Positions 17,397-25,875 of a stretch of DNA of 64,000 bases are shown here, in pieces. The DNA comes from an uncultured Elusimicrobiales bacterium. Its GTDB lineage: Bacteria; Elusimicrobiota; Elusimicrobia; Elusimicrobiales; Elusimicrobiaceae. Each line of letters starts with the position of its first letter. Position 1 is the stretch's first letter. The stretch spans positions 101,712 to 165,711 of the forward strand of contig CAKUMH010000002.1 of the NCBI GenBank assembly GCA_934667625.1, written 5' to 3'. The translations under genes and the position numbers were made by a program. The notes beneath the pieces are model-generated. The model did no database searches, had not been told where the DNA came from, and saw nothing but the letters and a program-made list of their open reading frames with translations.

Positions 17397-17417
17397 TTTT
17401 TGCTATTGTAGCAAAAA
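17397..17417 (-). promoter_or_regulatory. Promoter within a perfect palindrome, pilin-like gene
   Basis: TTTTTGCTA (17397-17405) and TAGCAAAAA (17409-17417) are perfect inverted arms. Read on the minus strand the centre forms TGCTACAAT, an extended -10 whose start point would lie about 11 bases before the ATG. The arms resemble the outer arms of the hairpins before the two larger pilin genes. Confidence 0.45.
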
Positions 17418-17534
17418 CGCGGCCCGGACCTAATAAAAAGTCCTTTTTGTATTGATAAATGGTACAATAAAATGGGGGAGAAAATTTAACTGATTCAAAC
17501 GAACATGAACTTAAAACAGGGTGAGGTATATTCA

Positions 17535-18410
17535 ATGACACAAAATTTATCTTCGTCTGCCTTGGTGAAACCCTTGGCAAAAGACGTACACGCCGAGACG
17601 GATATTCCGTCCGGCTACGGCAAGACGGAAAGCTTCCTCTTGCCCAAGGATCCGGCGTGGATGTTTCTGTTTTGGGAAATTACCCAAAATACATTGGACT
17701 GCATTAAAAGCCAGTACAGCGAGGAAACGCTTAAAAATGCCCGCACGATTATCCGGCTGCACGATATCACGGATCTAAACTACTTTGACGGGCAAAACTC
17801 CGTGTCCCACTACGATATGCCGGTGATTTTTGAGGCGCGCAGCTGGTACATTAATGCGCCGGCTTCCGGCCGTACCTATGTGGCGGACCTTGGATACCTG
17901 ACGCAGGACGGGAAATTTATCCTGGTATCCCGCAGCAATGCCACGCTCTTGCCGCCCGGCCGCGTGTCCGACGTGATTGACGACAAATGGATGGTGGTAG
18001 AGGGAGACTTCCAAAAACTCTTAAAATTAGCCGGGGCCGACTACATTGGCTTGGGCGCCAGCGAACTGATGCATGTGCTGGGCCAGCGTTGGAAATTAAC
18101 CGAGCTGACCACCTCGGGCGCGGCAAAGTCTTCCTGGTCGTCCTTCTCGCTGCATTTGGATAAAGTGCAGCCCGAAGAGGACGATATTTGGCTCAAGGCC
18201 GACTGCGAAATTATCATCTATGGTTCCGCCTCCAAAAATGCCATTGTGTCTATCAACGGGAAAGACATTGAACTAAAGGAAGGCAAGTTCTCCATTCGCC
18301 AGCATCTGCCCGCAGGCAGTGTGGTGGATCTACCCATTAAAGCGCGCAACGCCAAGGGCGACAAAACGCGCCAGGTGAACATTAAAGCTCTGCGCGAGCA
18401 AGGAAAATAA
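17535..18410 (+). CDS. DUF4912-domain protein linked to glycogen branching
   Basis: A 291-residue cytoplasmic protein. The DUF4912 region spans about 30-150, with DPAWMFLFWEIT at its start, RLHDITDLNYFDG and WYINAPASGRTYVADLGYLTQDGKFILVSRS; the second half ends in an Ig-like strand-rich segment (SINGKDIELKEGKFSIRQHLPAGSVVDLP). Its biochemical role is unknown. It is separated by one base from a GH57 branching enzyme, a pairing that suggests a regulator or carbohydrate-binding partner in glycogen synthesis. The start at 17535 is chosen over 17505 because GTGAGG sits 8 bases upstream; a TACAAT at 17463-17468 may be the -10. Confidence 0.75.
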   Translation: MTQNLSSSALVKPLAKDVHAETDIPSGYGKTESFLLPKDPAWMFLFWEITQNTLDCIKSQYSEETLKNARTIIRLHDITDLNYFDGQNSVSHYDMPVIFEARSWYINAPASGRTYVADLGYLTQDGKFILVSRSNATLLPPGRVSDVIDDKWMVVEGDFQKLLKLAGADYIGLGASELMHVLGQRWKLTELTTSGAAKSSWSSFSLHLDKVQPEEDDIWLKADCEIIIYGSASKNAIVSINGKDIELKEGKFSIRQHLPAGSVVDLPIKARNAKGDKTRQVNIKALREQGK

Positions 18411-18411
18411 T

Positions 18412-20037
18412 ATGGGCGAAGAAAAAGGCTATTTGGCACTGGTGCTCCACGCACATTTGCCGTTTATCAAACACCCGGAATATCCTGATTTTTTGGAAGA
18501 AGATTGGTTCTACGAAGCCATGGTGGAAACGTACATTCCGCTACTTAGTGTTTTTGAAAACTTAACCGAACAGGGAGTGGACTTCCGTTTGACCATGTCT
18601 CTCACACCGCCGCTTTGCAACATGATGGAGGATCCGTTGCTGATCGGGCGCTTCCGCCATTACCTGAACCAGCGGGCGGAACTCTCCTACAAAGAACTGG
18701 CGCGCACTAAGGGAACGGAATTTGAAGCCGTGGCAAAAATGTATTACGACAAATTCCGCCGCTACCAGGATTTATTTGAAAACCGCTACCACGGGCATGT
18801 GCTGCAGGGGTTTAAAAAATTCCAGGATATGGGCAAGCTGGAAATCATCACCTGCTGCGCCACGCACGGCTATTTGCCCTTAATGGTACACAAGGAAAGC
18901 GTCAACGCACAAATTAAAATTGCCGCCAACGACTACCGCAGCCGCTTTGGCCGCAATCCGCGCGGGATTTGGCTGGCCGAATGCGCCTACAACCCGGGGG
19001 ATGATAAGTTCTTGCGCGAGGAGGGCATCCGTTTCTTCTTTACCGAATCGCACGGCGTCCTGCACGGAACGCCGCGCCCAAAATACGGCATTTACGCCCC
19101 GGTGTACTGCCCGCAAACGGGTGTGGCAGCTTTTGCGCGTGATATGGAATCGGCCCAACAGGTGTGGAGCGCCGAGTCCGGCTATCCCGGTGACCCGCGC
19201 TACCGCGAATTTTACCGTGACCTCGGTTACGACTTGGACTACGATTACATTAAACCGTATCTCCACTCCGACGGCGTACGCCGCAACATTGGCATGAAAT
19301 ACCATAAAATTACCGGCAAGGTGGCACTGAACCAAAAACAGGCCTACAACCCGCAGGAAGCGCGCGAAGTGGCCGCCCAGCATGCCGGAAACTTTATGTT
19401 CAACCGCCAAAAACAAATTGAGTATTTGAGCACCCTGATTGACCGCAAGCCGCTTGTGGTTTCCATGTACGATGCGGAGCTTTACGGGCACTGGTGGTAC
19501 GAAGGGATTGATTTCCTGGAATACCTGTTCAAAAAGATCTATTACGATCAAAAGGACATTAAACTAGTGACCCCGAGCGAATACCTGGCCATGTACCCCG
19601 AAAACCAAGTGGTGCAGCCGTCCATGTCTTCGTGGGGCGACAAGGGATACCACGACGTGTGGCTCAACAGCGGCAACGACTGGATTTACCGCCATTTGAT
19701 CAAAGCCGCTGAACGCATGATGGAGCTGGCCAACAAGTTCCCGAACGCGGGAGGTCTCCTGCGCCGAGCGCTAAACCAGTTGGCACGTGAGCTGGTGCTG
19801 ATGCAATCTTCCGACTGGGCCTTCCTGATGACCACGGGAACAGCCAAGGAGTATTCCACCAAACGCACCAAGGACCACGTCAAGCGTTTTAACGAGCTGT
19901 ACGAACAAATCCAAGGCAACCGTATTGACGAAGGATATGTGTACGATCTGGAACAGAAGGATTCTATCTTCCAGCAAATGGACTACAATGTTTACTCGTC
20001 AGCTGCTAAGGAAGAAGTGCTAAAGAAATATAAGTAA
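18412..20037 (+). CDS. GH57 1,4-alpha-glucan branching enzyme (DUF1957 type)
   Basis: Cuts an alpha-1,4 glucan chain and rejoins it by an alpha-1,6 bond. The 541 residues match the GH57 branching-enzyme length. Motifs: YLALVLHAHLPFIKHPE with the first conserved His pair, ATHGYLPL, GIWLAECAYNPG with the nucleophile Glu190, and SMYDAELYGHWWYEG with the acid/base Asp354; the C-terminal part has the helical DUF1957 domain (QSSDWAFLMTTGTAKEYSTKR). It follows the DUF4912 gene after one base and is closed by a terminator. No glycogen synthase or phosphorylase is in the window, so the pathway is completed elsewhere. Confidence 0.92.
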   Translation: MGEEKGYLALVLHAHLPFIKHPEYPDFLEEDWFYEAMVETYIPLLSVFENLTEQGVDFRLTMSLTPPLCNMMEDPLLIGRFRHYLNQRAELSYKELARTKGTEFEAVAKMYYDKFRRYQDLFENRYHGHVLQGFKKFQDMGKLEIITCCATHGYLPLMVHKESVNAQIKIAANDYRSRFGRNPRGIWLAECAYNPGDDKFLREEGIRFFFTESHGVLHGTPRPKYGIYAPVYCPQTGVAAFARDMESAQQVWSAESGYPGDPRYREFYRDLGYDLDYDYIKPYLHSDGVRRNIGMKYHKITGKVALNQKQAYNPQEAREVAAQHAGNFMFNRQKQIEYLSTLIDRKPLVVSMYDAELYGHWWYEGIDFLEYLFKKIYYDQKDIKLVTPSEYLAMYPENQVVQPSMSSWGDKGYHDVWLNSGNDWIYRHLIKAAERMMELANKFPNAGGLLRRALNQLARELVLMQSSDWAFLMTTGTAKEYSTKRTKDHVKRFNELYEQIQGNRIDEGYVYDLEQKDSIFQQMDYNVYSSAAKEEVLKKYK

Positions 20038-20053
20038 AAATACACCGTCTAAC

Positions 20054-20089
20054 ATCGGGACTCCGTATACAGGAGTCCCGATTTTTTTG
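20054..20089 (+). terminator. Terminator after the branching enzyme
   Basis: An 11-bp stem (20054-20064 with 20072-20082, loop GTATACA) is followed by seven T. Confidence 0.9.
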
Positions 20090-20169
20090 TTTAGGGCCCA
20101 CAAAAAGGAACCAAAAGGCCTAGGCGGCCCCTAGGTCTAAAGACTCTTTCCGCAAACCGCATTATTTCT

Positions 20170-20181
20170 TATAGTATAAAT
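20170..20181 (+). promoter_or_regulatory. -10 element abutting the start of a secreted orphan gene
   Basis: TATAGT at 20170-20175 ends six bases before ATG 20182 and there is no Shine-Dalgarno, the same arrangement as for birA and the GT8 gene. Confidence 0.35.
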
Positions 20182-21567
20182 ATGAAACAGTATCTATTAC
20201 CCTTGTTGTCTTCCGTTTTTCTCTTTCCCGCTGTGGCGCAAGCCGGAGGCCCGGGAAAGATTGTAAGAGGTATTTCCCGCGCCGGAGAAGTATCCGCTGC
20301 CGCCGGACGCGCTGCCAGCCGCACCGTCCGCTCCGCAGAACGAGCGGCCGAGGCCAGCCGTTTGGCTGCAGAAGCCGCCTCGCGCACTGCTGCCAGGATT
20401 GACCGAATGGTTGGGCAAAGAATCTTCCGCCCGACGATCGGTAAAGTGAAGATTACCACGCCACTGCCGGAAACGCCTTCTCTTACGACTGCACGGGCAA
20501 ATGCCACGCGCAGATTAGCGGAATTAAATACCATGGAAAACAGAGGGCATCTTTTTGCCACCACCATGGCACTTCCAACCGCTAAGAAACTTTTAAATAA
20601 TAACTATACTTTTGTAACAGAACAACGAAAGGGAGGAAAATTGCTGGAATGGCTGGAAACGCGCCAAACCGTGGAGCTAACTGCTGCCGAAGAGCAAGAT
20701 TTACTTTCCCAAATTGAAGCCCTTTGCGAAAAGGACAAAAAGCTGCGGGAAGTGCTGACTAAAGACTTTAACGCCCACAACTACCCGGAACTGATGCATG
20801 ATTTGGCCGGATATTACTCGCTTACGCCTAAATATCTCCCTACCGCCCCAGAAAGTGGCGTAATGGAAACAGCCGCCGGAGAAATTTTTGCGCAGACCAC
20901 AGTGGACTATTTAATGGTGCATCCTGGCAAACCGACACTTAAACTGCGCGAAATAATTGCCGCCCCATTTTTGCAAGGAACGCCGCTTTTGGAACGTTTA
21001 AAAGACTTGAAGAACGCCAAGCAACTGACCACGACGGACGTGCCGGAGGCACTCAACACCTTAATGGAAGCACATATGGTTTACGAAGCCAACCTTAAAG
21101 CCGCTTCCACGGATGAACAAGTGTTAACGGCGGTGGAGGCCTATCGCGCGTTGGCAGACGATCTCGCCGCCTTTATAAAACAATATGAGCACCTTCCCTT
21201 TTTGACTACCTCCTCAACGGAAAGTGATCTGTGGAACAGAATGACAATCATGTTGTCCGAAAATGGAGTCAATGAATTCGGTGCGGCGCTGGAACAAATT
21301 GGGCGGATTAAAAAAATAGTGGCTGAAAACAAACCACCTTACTGGACCCCGCAAGAAACCGCCGCGAAATTGGCAGAATTTGTGAATAAAAACAATAGAA
21401 TGCCGAATTGGACGATTGGCAAAAAAGAGATAATGCCCCAGCGCTTGGAAGGTTACGACCCGGAAGTACTGCTGGTGGAAAATATGTTTTATTGGAGAAT
21501 CTACAGCCGCGATTTCCAAGAGTCCTTGGGACAAATTGAAAGAAAGTTTCGGCAAACGCATCAATAA
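20182..21567 (+). CDS. Secreted protein of unknown function (461 aa)
   Basis: I do not recognise the family. A clear signal peptide (KQYLLPLLSSVFLFPAVAQA) directs it out of the cytoplasm. Residues 24-75 are an Ala/Arg-rich helix with short heptad-like repeats (SRAGEVSAAAGRAASRTVRSAERAAEASRLAAEAASRTAARI), likely a coiled coil. The rest is predicted mostly alpha-helical, with few cysteines (LCEKD only), no membrane segment and no catalytic motif that I can see. It is monocistronic with a probable leaderless promoter and a shared convergent terminator with greA. The second large secreted orphan lies 1.5 kb downstream, but no shared sequence is obvious. A structural or surface role is only a guess. 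Confidence 0.75.
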   Translation: MKQYLLPLLSSVFLFPAVAQAGGPGKIVRGISRAGEVSAAAGRAASRTVRSAERAAEASRLAAEAASRTAARIDRMVGQRIFRPTIGKVKITTPLPETPSLTTARANATRRLAELNTMENRGHLFATTMALPTAKKLLNNNYTFVTEQRKGGKLLEWLETRQTVELTAAEEQDLLSQIEALCEKDKKLREVLTKDFNAHNYPELMHDLAGYYSLTPKYLPTAPESGVMETAAGEIFAQTTVDYLMVHPGKPTLKLREIIAAPFLQGTPLLERLKDLKNAKQLTTTDVPEALNTLMEAHMVYEANLKAASTDEQVLTAVEAYRALADDLAAFIKQYEHLPFLTTSSTESDLWNRMTIMLSENGVNEFGAALEQIGRIKKIVAENKPPYWTPQETAAKLAEFVNKNNRMPNWTIGKKEIMPQRLEGYDPEVLLVENMFYWRIYSRDFQESLGQIERKFRQTHQ

Positions 21568-21584
21568 AGACACGCTGCACAACT

Positions 21585-21619
21585 AAAAAGCCCCCGTTTC
21601 GTAACGGGGGCTTTTTAAT
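21585..21619. terminator. Bidirectional terminator between the secreted orphan and greA
   Basis: A 14-bp perfect stem (21585-21598 with 21603-21616, loop TCGT) has A and T runs on both sides, so it can stop both convergent genes. Confidence 0.92.
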
Positions 21620-21630
21620 TAGGTAAAAAC

Positions 21631-22104
21631 CTATTTATATTCCAGCTTAACCAACTTGTATTGCTTGGGCCCGCGGGGCAAAATAGCCTCAAAGGTTTCC
21701 CCTTCTTTTTTGCCCAAGACCCCATTGGCCAAGGGAGACTTAACAGACAAGAGGCCTTTTTCCGGGTTGGATTCCATAGACCCTACCAAGGTGTACGTAA
21801 ATTCAATGTCAGCAGCCAGGTCTTTAATCGTCACCGTGGCGCCGATGCGGGCCTCGCTTTTGTCTACCGTCAAATCGTCCGTAATTTGAGCGTTGCGCAA
21901 GCGGCTTTCCAACTCTTGAATGCGGATTAAGGTTTCCGCCTGTTTTTCTTTAGCGGCGTGATATTCCGCGTTCTCCTTTAAATCCCCCTGCGCGGCAGCC
22001 TCGCCAATTTCGTTAGAAAGCTCGGCCTTTAACGTTTTCAAATCTTTTAGTTCGTTCACTAACGCTTCATATTTTTTGCGGCTTACATAGAATGCTTCTT
22101 CCAT
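21631..22104 (-). CDS. greA: Transcription elongation factor GreA
   Basis: Rescues backtracked RNA polymerase by stimulating cleavage of the extruded RNA 3' end. The 157 residues fit the family. Residues 8-75 form the antiparallel coiled coil, and its tip has the catalytic acidic pair in GDLKENAEYHAAKEKQ; the C-terminal FKBP-like domain carries GATVTIKDL and the end motif SPLANGVLGKKEGETFEAILP. AAGGAG lies before the ATG at 22104. It is convergent with the preceding orphan and divergent from the protease gene. Confidence 0.96.
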   Translation of the reverse strand: MEEAFYVSRKKYEALVNELKDLKTLKAELSNEIGEAAAQGDLKENAEYHAAKEKQAETLIRIQELESRLRNAQITDDLTVDKSEARIGATVTIKDLAADIEFTYTLVGSMESNPEKGLLSVKSPLANGVLGKKEGETFEAILPRGPKQYKLVKLEYK

Positions 22105-22190
22105 AATGTCTACTCCTTACATGCATCTATCCATAAGTGTACAATTTATCCGCGTTCATTTCAACGTCCGCCACGGGTGAGGCCATTTAT

Positions 22191-22206
22191 TGCTATAATC
22201 TGAGAT
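22191..22206 (+). promoter_or_regulatory. Extended -10 promoter of the serine protease gene
   Basis: TGCTATAAT (hexamer 22194-22199, a perfect consensus) ends seven bases before ATG 22207, without a Shine-Dalgarno. Confidence 0.5.
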
Positions 22207-22959
22207 ATGAGGAACCTGCTGGCCGCTGCACTGTTTTGCTTACCACCCGTGTGCGCACTGTGCCAAACGCACGACCATGTGCGCATTGCACAGGAAAACG
22301 CTCCTGCCGTGGTGGCGGTGAATGTGGTTAAGCAAGACGGCTCCACCTTTACCGGAACCGGTTTTGTGCTGACGCCGGACGGACTGCTGGCCACCAGCCG
22401 GCACGTGTCCGCCGATGCCCTCTACATAAACGTTACCTTTAATAACGGTGTGGTATCGGGAGAGGCGGTCCCTGTCGCCCAAGCCGGCAATGTAGATATC
22501 TCCCTTTTGAAAATTCAGGCGGAAAATCTGCCTACGGTAAAACTCGGCAATTCGGACGAAGTGCTGCCCGGACAAACGATCACCGTCATTGGCAACCCAC
22601 GCCGCCTGCAAAACACCGTTTCTTCCGGGCTCATCAGCCAAGTGCGTAAAAAAGCTGACGGCATTATTTGGCACCAAATCAGTGCGCCCATTTCCCCCAG
22701 TTCCAGCGGCAGCCCAGTGTTTAACGACAGAGGAGAAGTGGTTTCGGTGGCGTTTTCCAGCTATAAAGGAGAGGGAAACCAAAATTTAAATTTTTCTGTG
22801 CCGTCCAATTATTTGGCCGAGCTTGTACGCGCCGCCGGATACACGCTGCCACAACGACAGGAAGTCGCCCAACAGACCGTCCCCAAAAAGAAAAATGCTT
22901 TTGTGACGCACATCCAAAAATCCTGGGAAATTTTAAAGCGGCTGTTCCATAAGGCCTAG
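22207..22959 (+). CDS. Exported trypsin-like serine protease (HtrA-type domain, no PDZ)
   Basis: A 250-residue protein with a signal peptide (RNLLAAALFCLPPVCALC) and a chymotrypsin-fold protease domain (about 25-210). The triad is visible: His66 in TSRHVSA, Asp97 in GNVDISLLKI, and Ser167 in PSSSGSPVF. After the domain comes a short basic tail (VPKKKNAFVTHIQKSWEILKRLF), amphipathic and without a PDZ domain, so it lacks the peptide sensor of DegP/DegS. A periplasmic or secreted quality-control or processing protease is likely; its target is unknown. The large secreted orphan just downstream could be a substrate, which is speculation. Confidence 0.88.
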   Translation: MRNLLAAALFCLPPVCALCQTHDHVRIAQENAPAVVAVNVVKQDGSTFTGTGFVLTPDGLLATSRHVSADALYINVTFNNGVVSGEAVPVAQAGNVDISLLKIQAENLPTVKLGNSDEVLPGQTITVIGNPRRLQNTVSSGLISQVRKKADGIIWHQISAPISPSSSGSPVFNDRGEVVSVAFSSYKGEGNQNLNFSVPSNYLAELVRAAGYTLPQRQEVAQQTVPKKKNAFVTHIQKSWEILKRLFHKA

Positions 22960-22982
22960 AGCGAAAATAGGTCTTATTTCCC

Positions 22983-23011
22983 TTGAAAAATACCGCACAA
23001 ACGGGTAGACT
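22983..23011 (+). promoter_or_regulatory. Sigma-70-type promoter of the 689-aa secreted protein
   Basis: TTGAAA (22983-22988), a 17-base spacer, and TAGACT (23006-23011) make the clearest -35/-10 pair in this area. Predicted start near 23018. Confidence 0.55.
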
Positions 23012-23021
23012 ATTAGGTGAA

Positions 23022-23063
23022 ACCGACCGGAGGCGCGTGAAAACGCGGCCTAAGATCGGCGGT
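23022..23063 (+). promoter_or_regulatory. Structured 5' leader hairpin with GAAA tetraloop
   Basis: Nested pairing ACCG/CGGT, CCG/CGG, AGGC/GCCT and GCGT/ACGC closes a GAAA loop at 23039-23042. It lies in the untranslated leader between the promoter and the Shine-Dalgarno (23077-23081). It does not match a riboswitch class that I recognise. Confidence 0.5.
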
Positions 23064-23086
23064 TGTTGATTTTAAAAGGAGTTTTT

Positions 23087-25156
23087 ATGAAGAAAAAACT
23101 TGGAAAAATTTTCTTAGCCTTCTTTTGTTTTGCGCTCGTTTTATTTTTGCTCCTGCCTTTTTTAGAGACGCAAGCCCCCTCTTCCGCAACCCCCGAAACT
23201 CCCAAGGCGGCTCCGCAAATTTTTACCTCTAATCCGCTGACGGAATTAGTCAACCGTATTGCGCGCTTTTTTGGCCGGACATCCTCCAACAAGCCGCAAG
23301 AGGGACAAACGCTTACAGCGCAAGAGGTGCGAGAACGCTTTGGTGTGGCGCAGGAAGGGCCTGTGGTGGCAGATGCCCGCGCGGCCGTGAATACTCCTTT
23401 GGAACAAGAATCCGCCAACCCAACTGCTACAACGACAACCAATTTTGACTATGAACCGCAAAGCGGCACCGAGTGGGTACTTATCCGCCAAACCATGCCG
23501 GAAGGCGCCAGTGCCGGCATGCATGAAATTAACGCACACGATAATGCGTACGATACCTATGTAAAGCAAGAGCGCACCGCACGCTTTACACCTACGGCAC
23601 AGCCACAAAAGACAAAGGAAGTGCCAGCCTCGCGCTTGGCCCGGCTGTTCCGCCCAATTAAAGAATTCTTTGGCTGGGAGGAATCTGCTCCGCTCCGTAT
23701 CAGTTCTGCCCAACAGGAAGGCTCCGCCGCGCGCTTGACCCGTTCATCCGGCCTAGGCAGCTCCCGCAACGAGGCCGTTTCTGGGGCCCGCAGAACCCCC
23801 GATTTGTGGGGAATCGCCGGCCGTGTACCTGATTTTACGCCGGATGAAGAAAAGTCCGTTCAGCAAAAGGCGGATGAAACCCAATCGCTCCTTTCTTTCT
23901 TGGATCCGATCAACGGACTGGAAAAATTATCAAAAGATATGGTGGACAATCTCTTTCCTCCGCCTCTTTCTAAAGAACAGGAAGCCCAACGCAATGCCCT
24001 TATACGCTACCTGGAGGAACAAAGAGGCGGTATTGTAGGGAAAATCAATAACCTCATTGCTTCTGACGCCAAAGGCAAAGAGCCCACGGATTTGGTGTCA
24101 AAAATGTTGCAGGAGAATTCTTCTTGCGGCAAGGCAACGCCATCGGTTACACATACGGGTGACACTTGCCCTGTACGGAGCAACCTGAAAGAAAGCCTGG
24201 AAGCTTGGAAGAAGCAAAATAAAGAAACCTTGTTTAATGGAACGGGGCCTTTGTTGCGGGAGTATTTTGACCGCTTTCAAGAACTCCCGGTGACGGTAGT
24301 GGCGGGAACAGTAGACACAAACACACTTCTGAACCTGCCTTTACCTGATGAAAGTACCACAGACGACGAGGAAGAAGATAAAGACACCCAAAAAGCACGG
24401 CAAACCGCCCAAGAATTTTACCAATTTATGGCAGAACAGAAAGGCTGTGGAAACAACAACTGTTTCTGGGTGGCTAACAACACGCCTCAGAATACCGACT
24501 TAAAAACCATTGTTTCAGCCGCCAATGTAACGTACCGGGGCGACCCACTGGGCAAATTTGACCAATTAAAACAGAGCTTTCTCCAAGAAAAAATAGCCGA
24601 ACTGGGCAACAACGCAACGCCAGAAAAAATTAAGCAACTTACCCAAGAACTGGAACAAAATACTCCGCCTTACTTGGTGTATTCTGCACAGGAAATTACC
24701 CAGCTGCAACGCAATACCCGCGATGCCATGAAAAATGTTATAGCCATGGAAAAAGTGCCGGATAATTCCAGCCTACTCTACATTTCCTCCGCCGCGGATG
24801 CCCAGGTGATCAGCAGAACCATGCAAAATGAGAATTTGGACCCGTTCCTTACTTACAACAAGGATGGAGGCGCATCTTTAACCTCTGATTTGCAACAAAG
24901 TTCCCACGCCATGACGGAGGACTTTATCCGCGCGATGAATTTTGGCCGAGAGGTATTGCTGAACGCCGAACGCAACGCCAACAAGGAGGGAATTTCTCTC
25001 TTTATCAAAGCCGCCGCTGACAGCAAAGCAGGGAAACATACTGCACAACCGCTAAATGCCGAGACAAAAACCAACGGCACAAATAACAAGAAACCGGTGC
25101 GGAATGCCAAGCAAAAGCCGTCTTCCCGTAATAAAAACACACCACACAATAAATAA
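23087..25156 (+). CDS. Large secreted or membrane-anchored protein of unknown function (689 aa)
   Basis: Family not recognised. The N-terminus is a strong signal or anchor (KKKLGKIFLAFFCFALVLFLLLPFLETQA). Residues 30-260 are low in hydrophobics, with many Ala/Thr/Arg/Glu, probably flexible; the middle and C-terminal parts are helical. Two cysteine pairs (SSCGKAT...DTCPV and KGCGNNNCFWV) could form disulphides outside the cell. The tail is Lys/Asn-rich and basic, ending KPSSRNKNTPHNK. Start 23087 is preferred to 23063 because AGGAG precedes it. It has its own promoter and hairpin leader and ends in a terminator, so it is independently regulated. No enzymatic motif is seen. Confidence 0.75.
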   Translation: MKKKLGKIFLAFFCFALVLFLLLPFLETQAPSSATPETPKAAPQIFTSNPLTELVNRIARFFGRTSSNKPQEGQTLTAQEVRERFGVAQEGPVVADARAAVNTPLEQESANPTATTTTNFDYEPQSGTEWVLIRQTMPEGASAGMHEINAHDNAYDTYVKQERTARFTPTAQPQKTKEVPASRLARLFRPIKEFFGWEESAPLRISSAQQEGSAARLTRSSGLGSSRNEAVSGARRTPDLWGIAGRVPDFTPDEEKSVQQKADETQSLLSFLDPINGLEKLSKDMVDNLFPPPLSKEQEAQRNALIRYLEEQRGGIVGKINNLIASDAKGKEPTDLVSKMLQENSSCGKATPSVTHTGDTCPVRSNLKESLEAWKKQNKETLFNGTGPLLREYFDRFQELPVTVVAGTVDTNTLLNLPLPDESTTDDEEEDKDTQKARQTAQEFYQFMAEQKGCGNNNCFWVANNTPQNTDLKTIVSAANVTYRGDPLGKFDQLKQSFLQEKIAELGNNATPEKIKQLTQELEQNTPPYLVYSAQEITQLQRNTRDAMKNVIAMEKVPDNSSLLYISSAADAQVISRTMQNENLDPFLTYNKDGGASLTSDLQQSSHAMTEDFIRAMNFGREVLLNAERNANKEGISLFIKAAADSKAGKHTAQPLNAETKTNGTNNKKPVRNAKQKPSSRNKNTPHNK

Positions 25157-25163
25157 AGTTCTT

Positions 25164-25190
25164 CCCCGCCTAAACAGGCGGGGATTTTTA
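25164..25190 (+). terminator. Terminator after the 689-aa gene
   Basis: CCCCGCCT (25164-25171) pairs with AGGCGGGG (25176-25183) around loop AAAC, followed by ATTTTTATT. Confidence 0.88.
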
Positions 25191-25239
25191 TTAAAGAGAG
25201 AAAGCAGGCGGGTGGGTTTCTTTTCTTTCCAAAAACGGG

Positions 25240-25245
25240 TATAAT
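25240..25245 (+). promoter_or_regulatory. -10 TATAAT of the envelope cluster
   Basis: Perfect TATAAT about 60 bases upstream of the first lipoprotein gene; no good -35. The leader of roughly 50 bases would contain the AGGAG at 25293-25297. Confidence 0.4.
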
Positions 25246-25305
25246 TTCTATATCGGTTTCACGCGCGCCCGTATGGCGGCAACCTTATACCTAGGAGTTT
25301 GGCTT

Positions 25306-25860
25306 ATGAAAAAACTGCTTGCTCTTCTGCTGGTTTCCTCTTTTGTATGCTTGGCAGGGTGTCATCATCAAAAAGAGTCCCCCTACAACCGCACTGACGA
25401 TAAACAGGATTACGAGCGCTTACTGCGCACCCATGTGTTTGCCGCGTGCTTGAACGAAGGCAAGCCCTATGCCACTTACTCCCTGGCCAATTTGAACAAG
25501 CGCCCGTCCAACGACGACCCGCGCTACAAGGTGACCTTCATCAACGGACCGTGCAAAAATAAAGTGGCGTGGACAACGGACGTACTGCTGAAAACAGAAC
25601 CCGTGGGGGCGGAGCCGCTGCCCAAGGGCGCCGTGGTGCTGCGCAACTTTTGGAACCCGTCCGACCCGTACAACCAGGACAAAACGGACCGCTGGCACAA
25701 GGCCGTCGTCAGCAACACGGCACGCCTGGAAAAGGGTATTGTGGATGTGGAATTTCCGCGGGATAGAAACGATTTTATGCCCGCACGCGAAGGCGTTTAC
25801 CTGCACAACGTGCGCCATATTACGCAACCCGAAGTAAAGGATGTACGAACTTTCTTATAA
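25306..25860 (+). CDS. Hypothetical lipoprotein (184 aa)
   Basis: Family not recognised. KKLLALLLVSSFVCLAGC is a lipoprotein signal with lipobox LAGC, so the mature protein is lipid-anchored. The remaining 165 residues are hydrophilic, with a block reading KVTFINGPCKNKVAWTTDVLLKTEPVGAEPLPKGAVVLRNFWNP, suggestive of a small beta-rich domain, and a later VEFPRDRNDFMPAREGVYLHNVRHI. Start 25306 is chosen for the AGGAG 9 bases upstream rather than the in-frame codon at 25273. It leads a six-gene run to 30.3 kb with short gaps and overlaps, so it is probably part of an envelope complex. Confidence 0.75.
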   Translation: MKKLLALLLVSSFVCLAGCHHQKESPYNRTDDKQDYERLLRTHVFAACLNEGKPYATYSLANLNKRPSNDDPRYKVTFINGPCKNKVAWTTDVLLKTEPVGAEPLPKGAVVLRNFWNPSDPYNQDKTDRWHKAVVSNTARLEKGIVDVEFPRDRNDFMPAREGVYLHNVRHITQPEVKDVRTFL

Positions 25861-25875
25861 AACAAGGATGAACTT

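Noticed and set aside
18880..19551. Minus-strand frame of 223 codons inside the branching enzyme
   Set aside because: Shadow frame of the GH57 gene, no promoter or ribosome-binding site.
23022..23063. Leader hairpin as a known riboswitch (c-di-GMP, preQ1, fluoride)
   Set aside because: Only a single stem with a GAAA loop is visible; none of the conserved cores of those classes is present.
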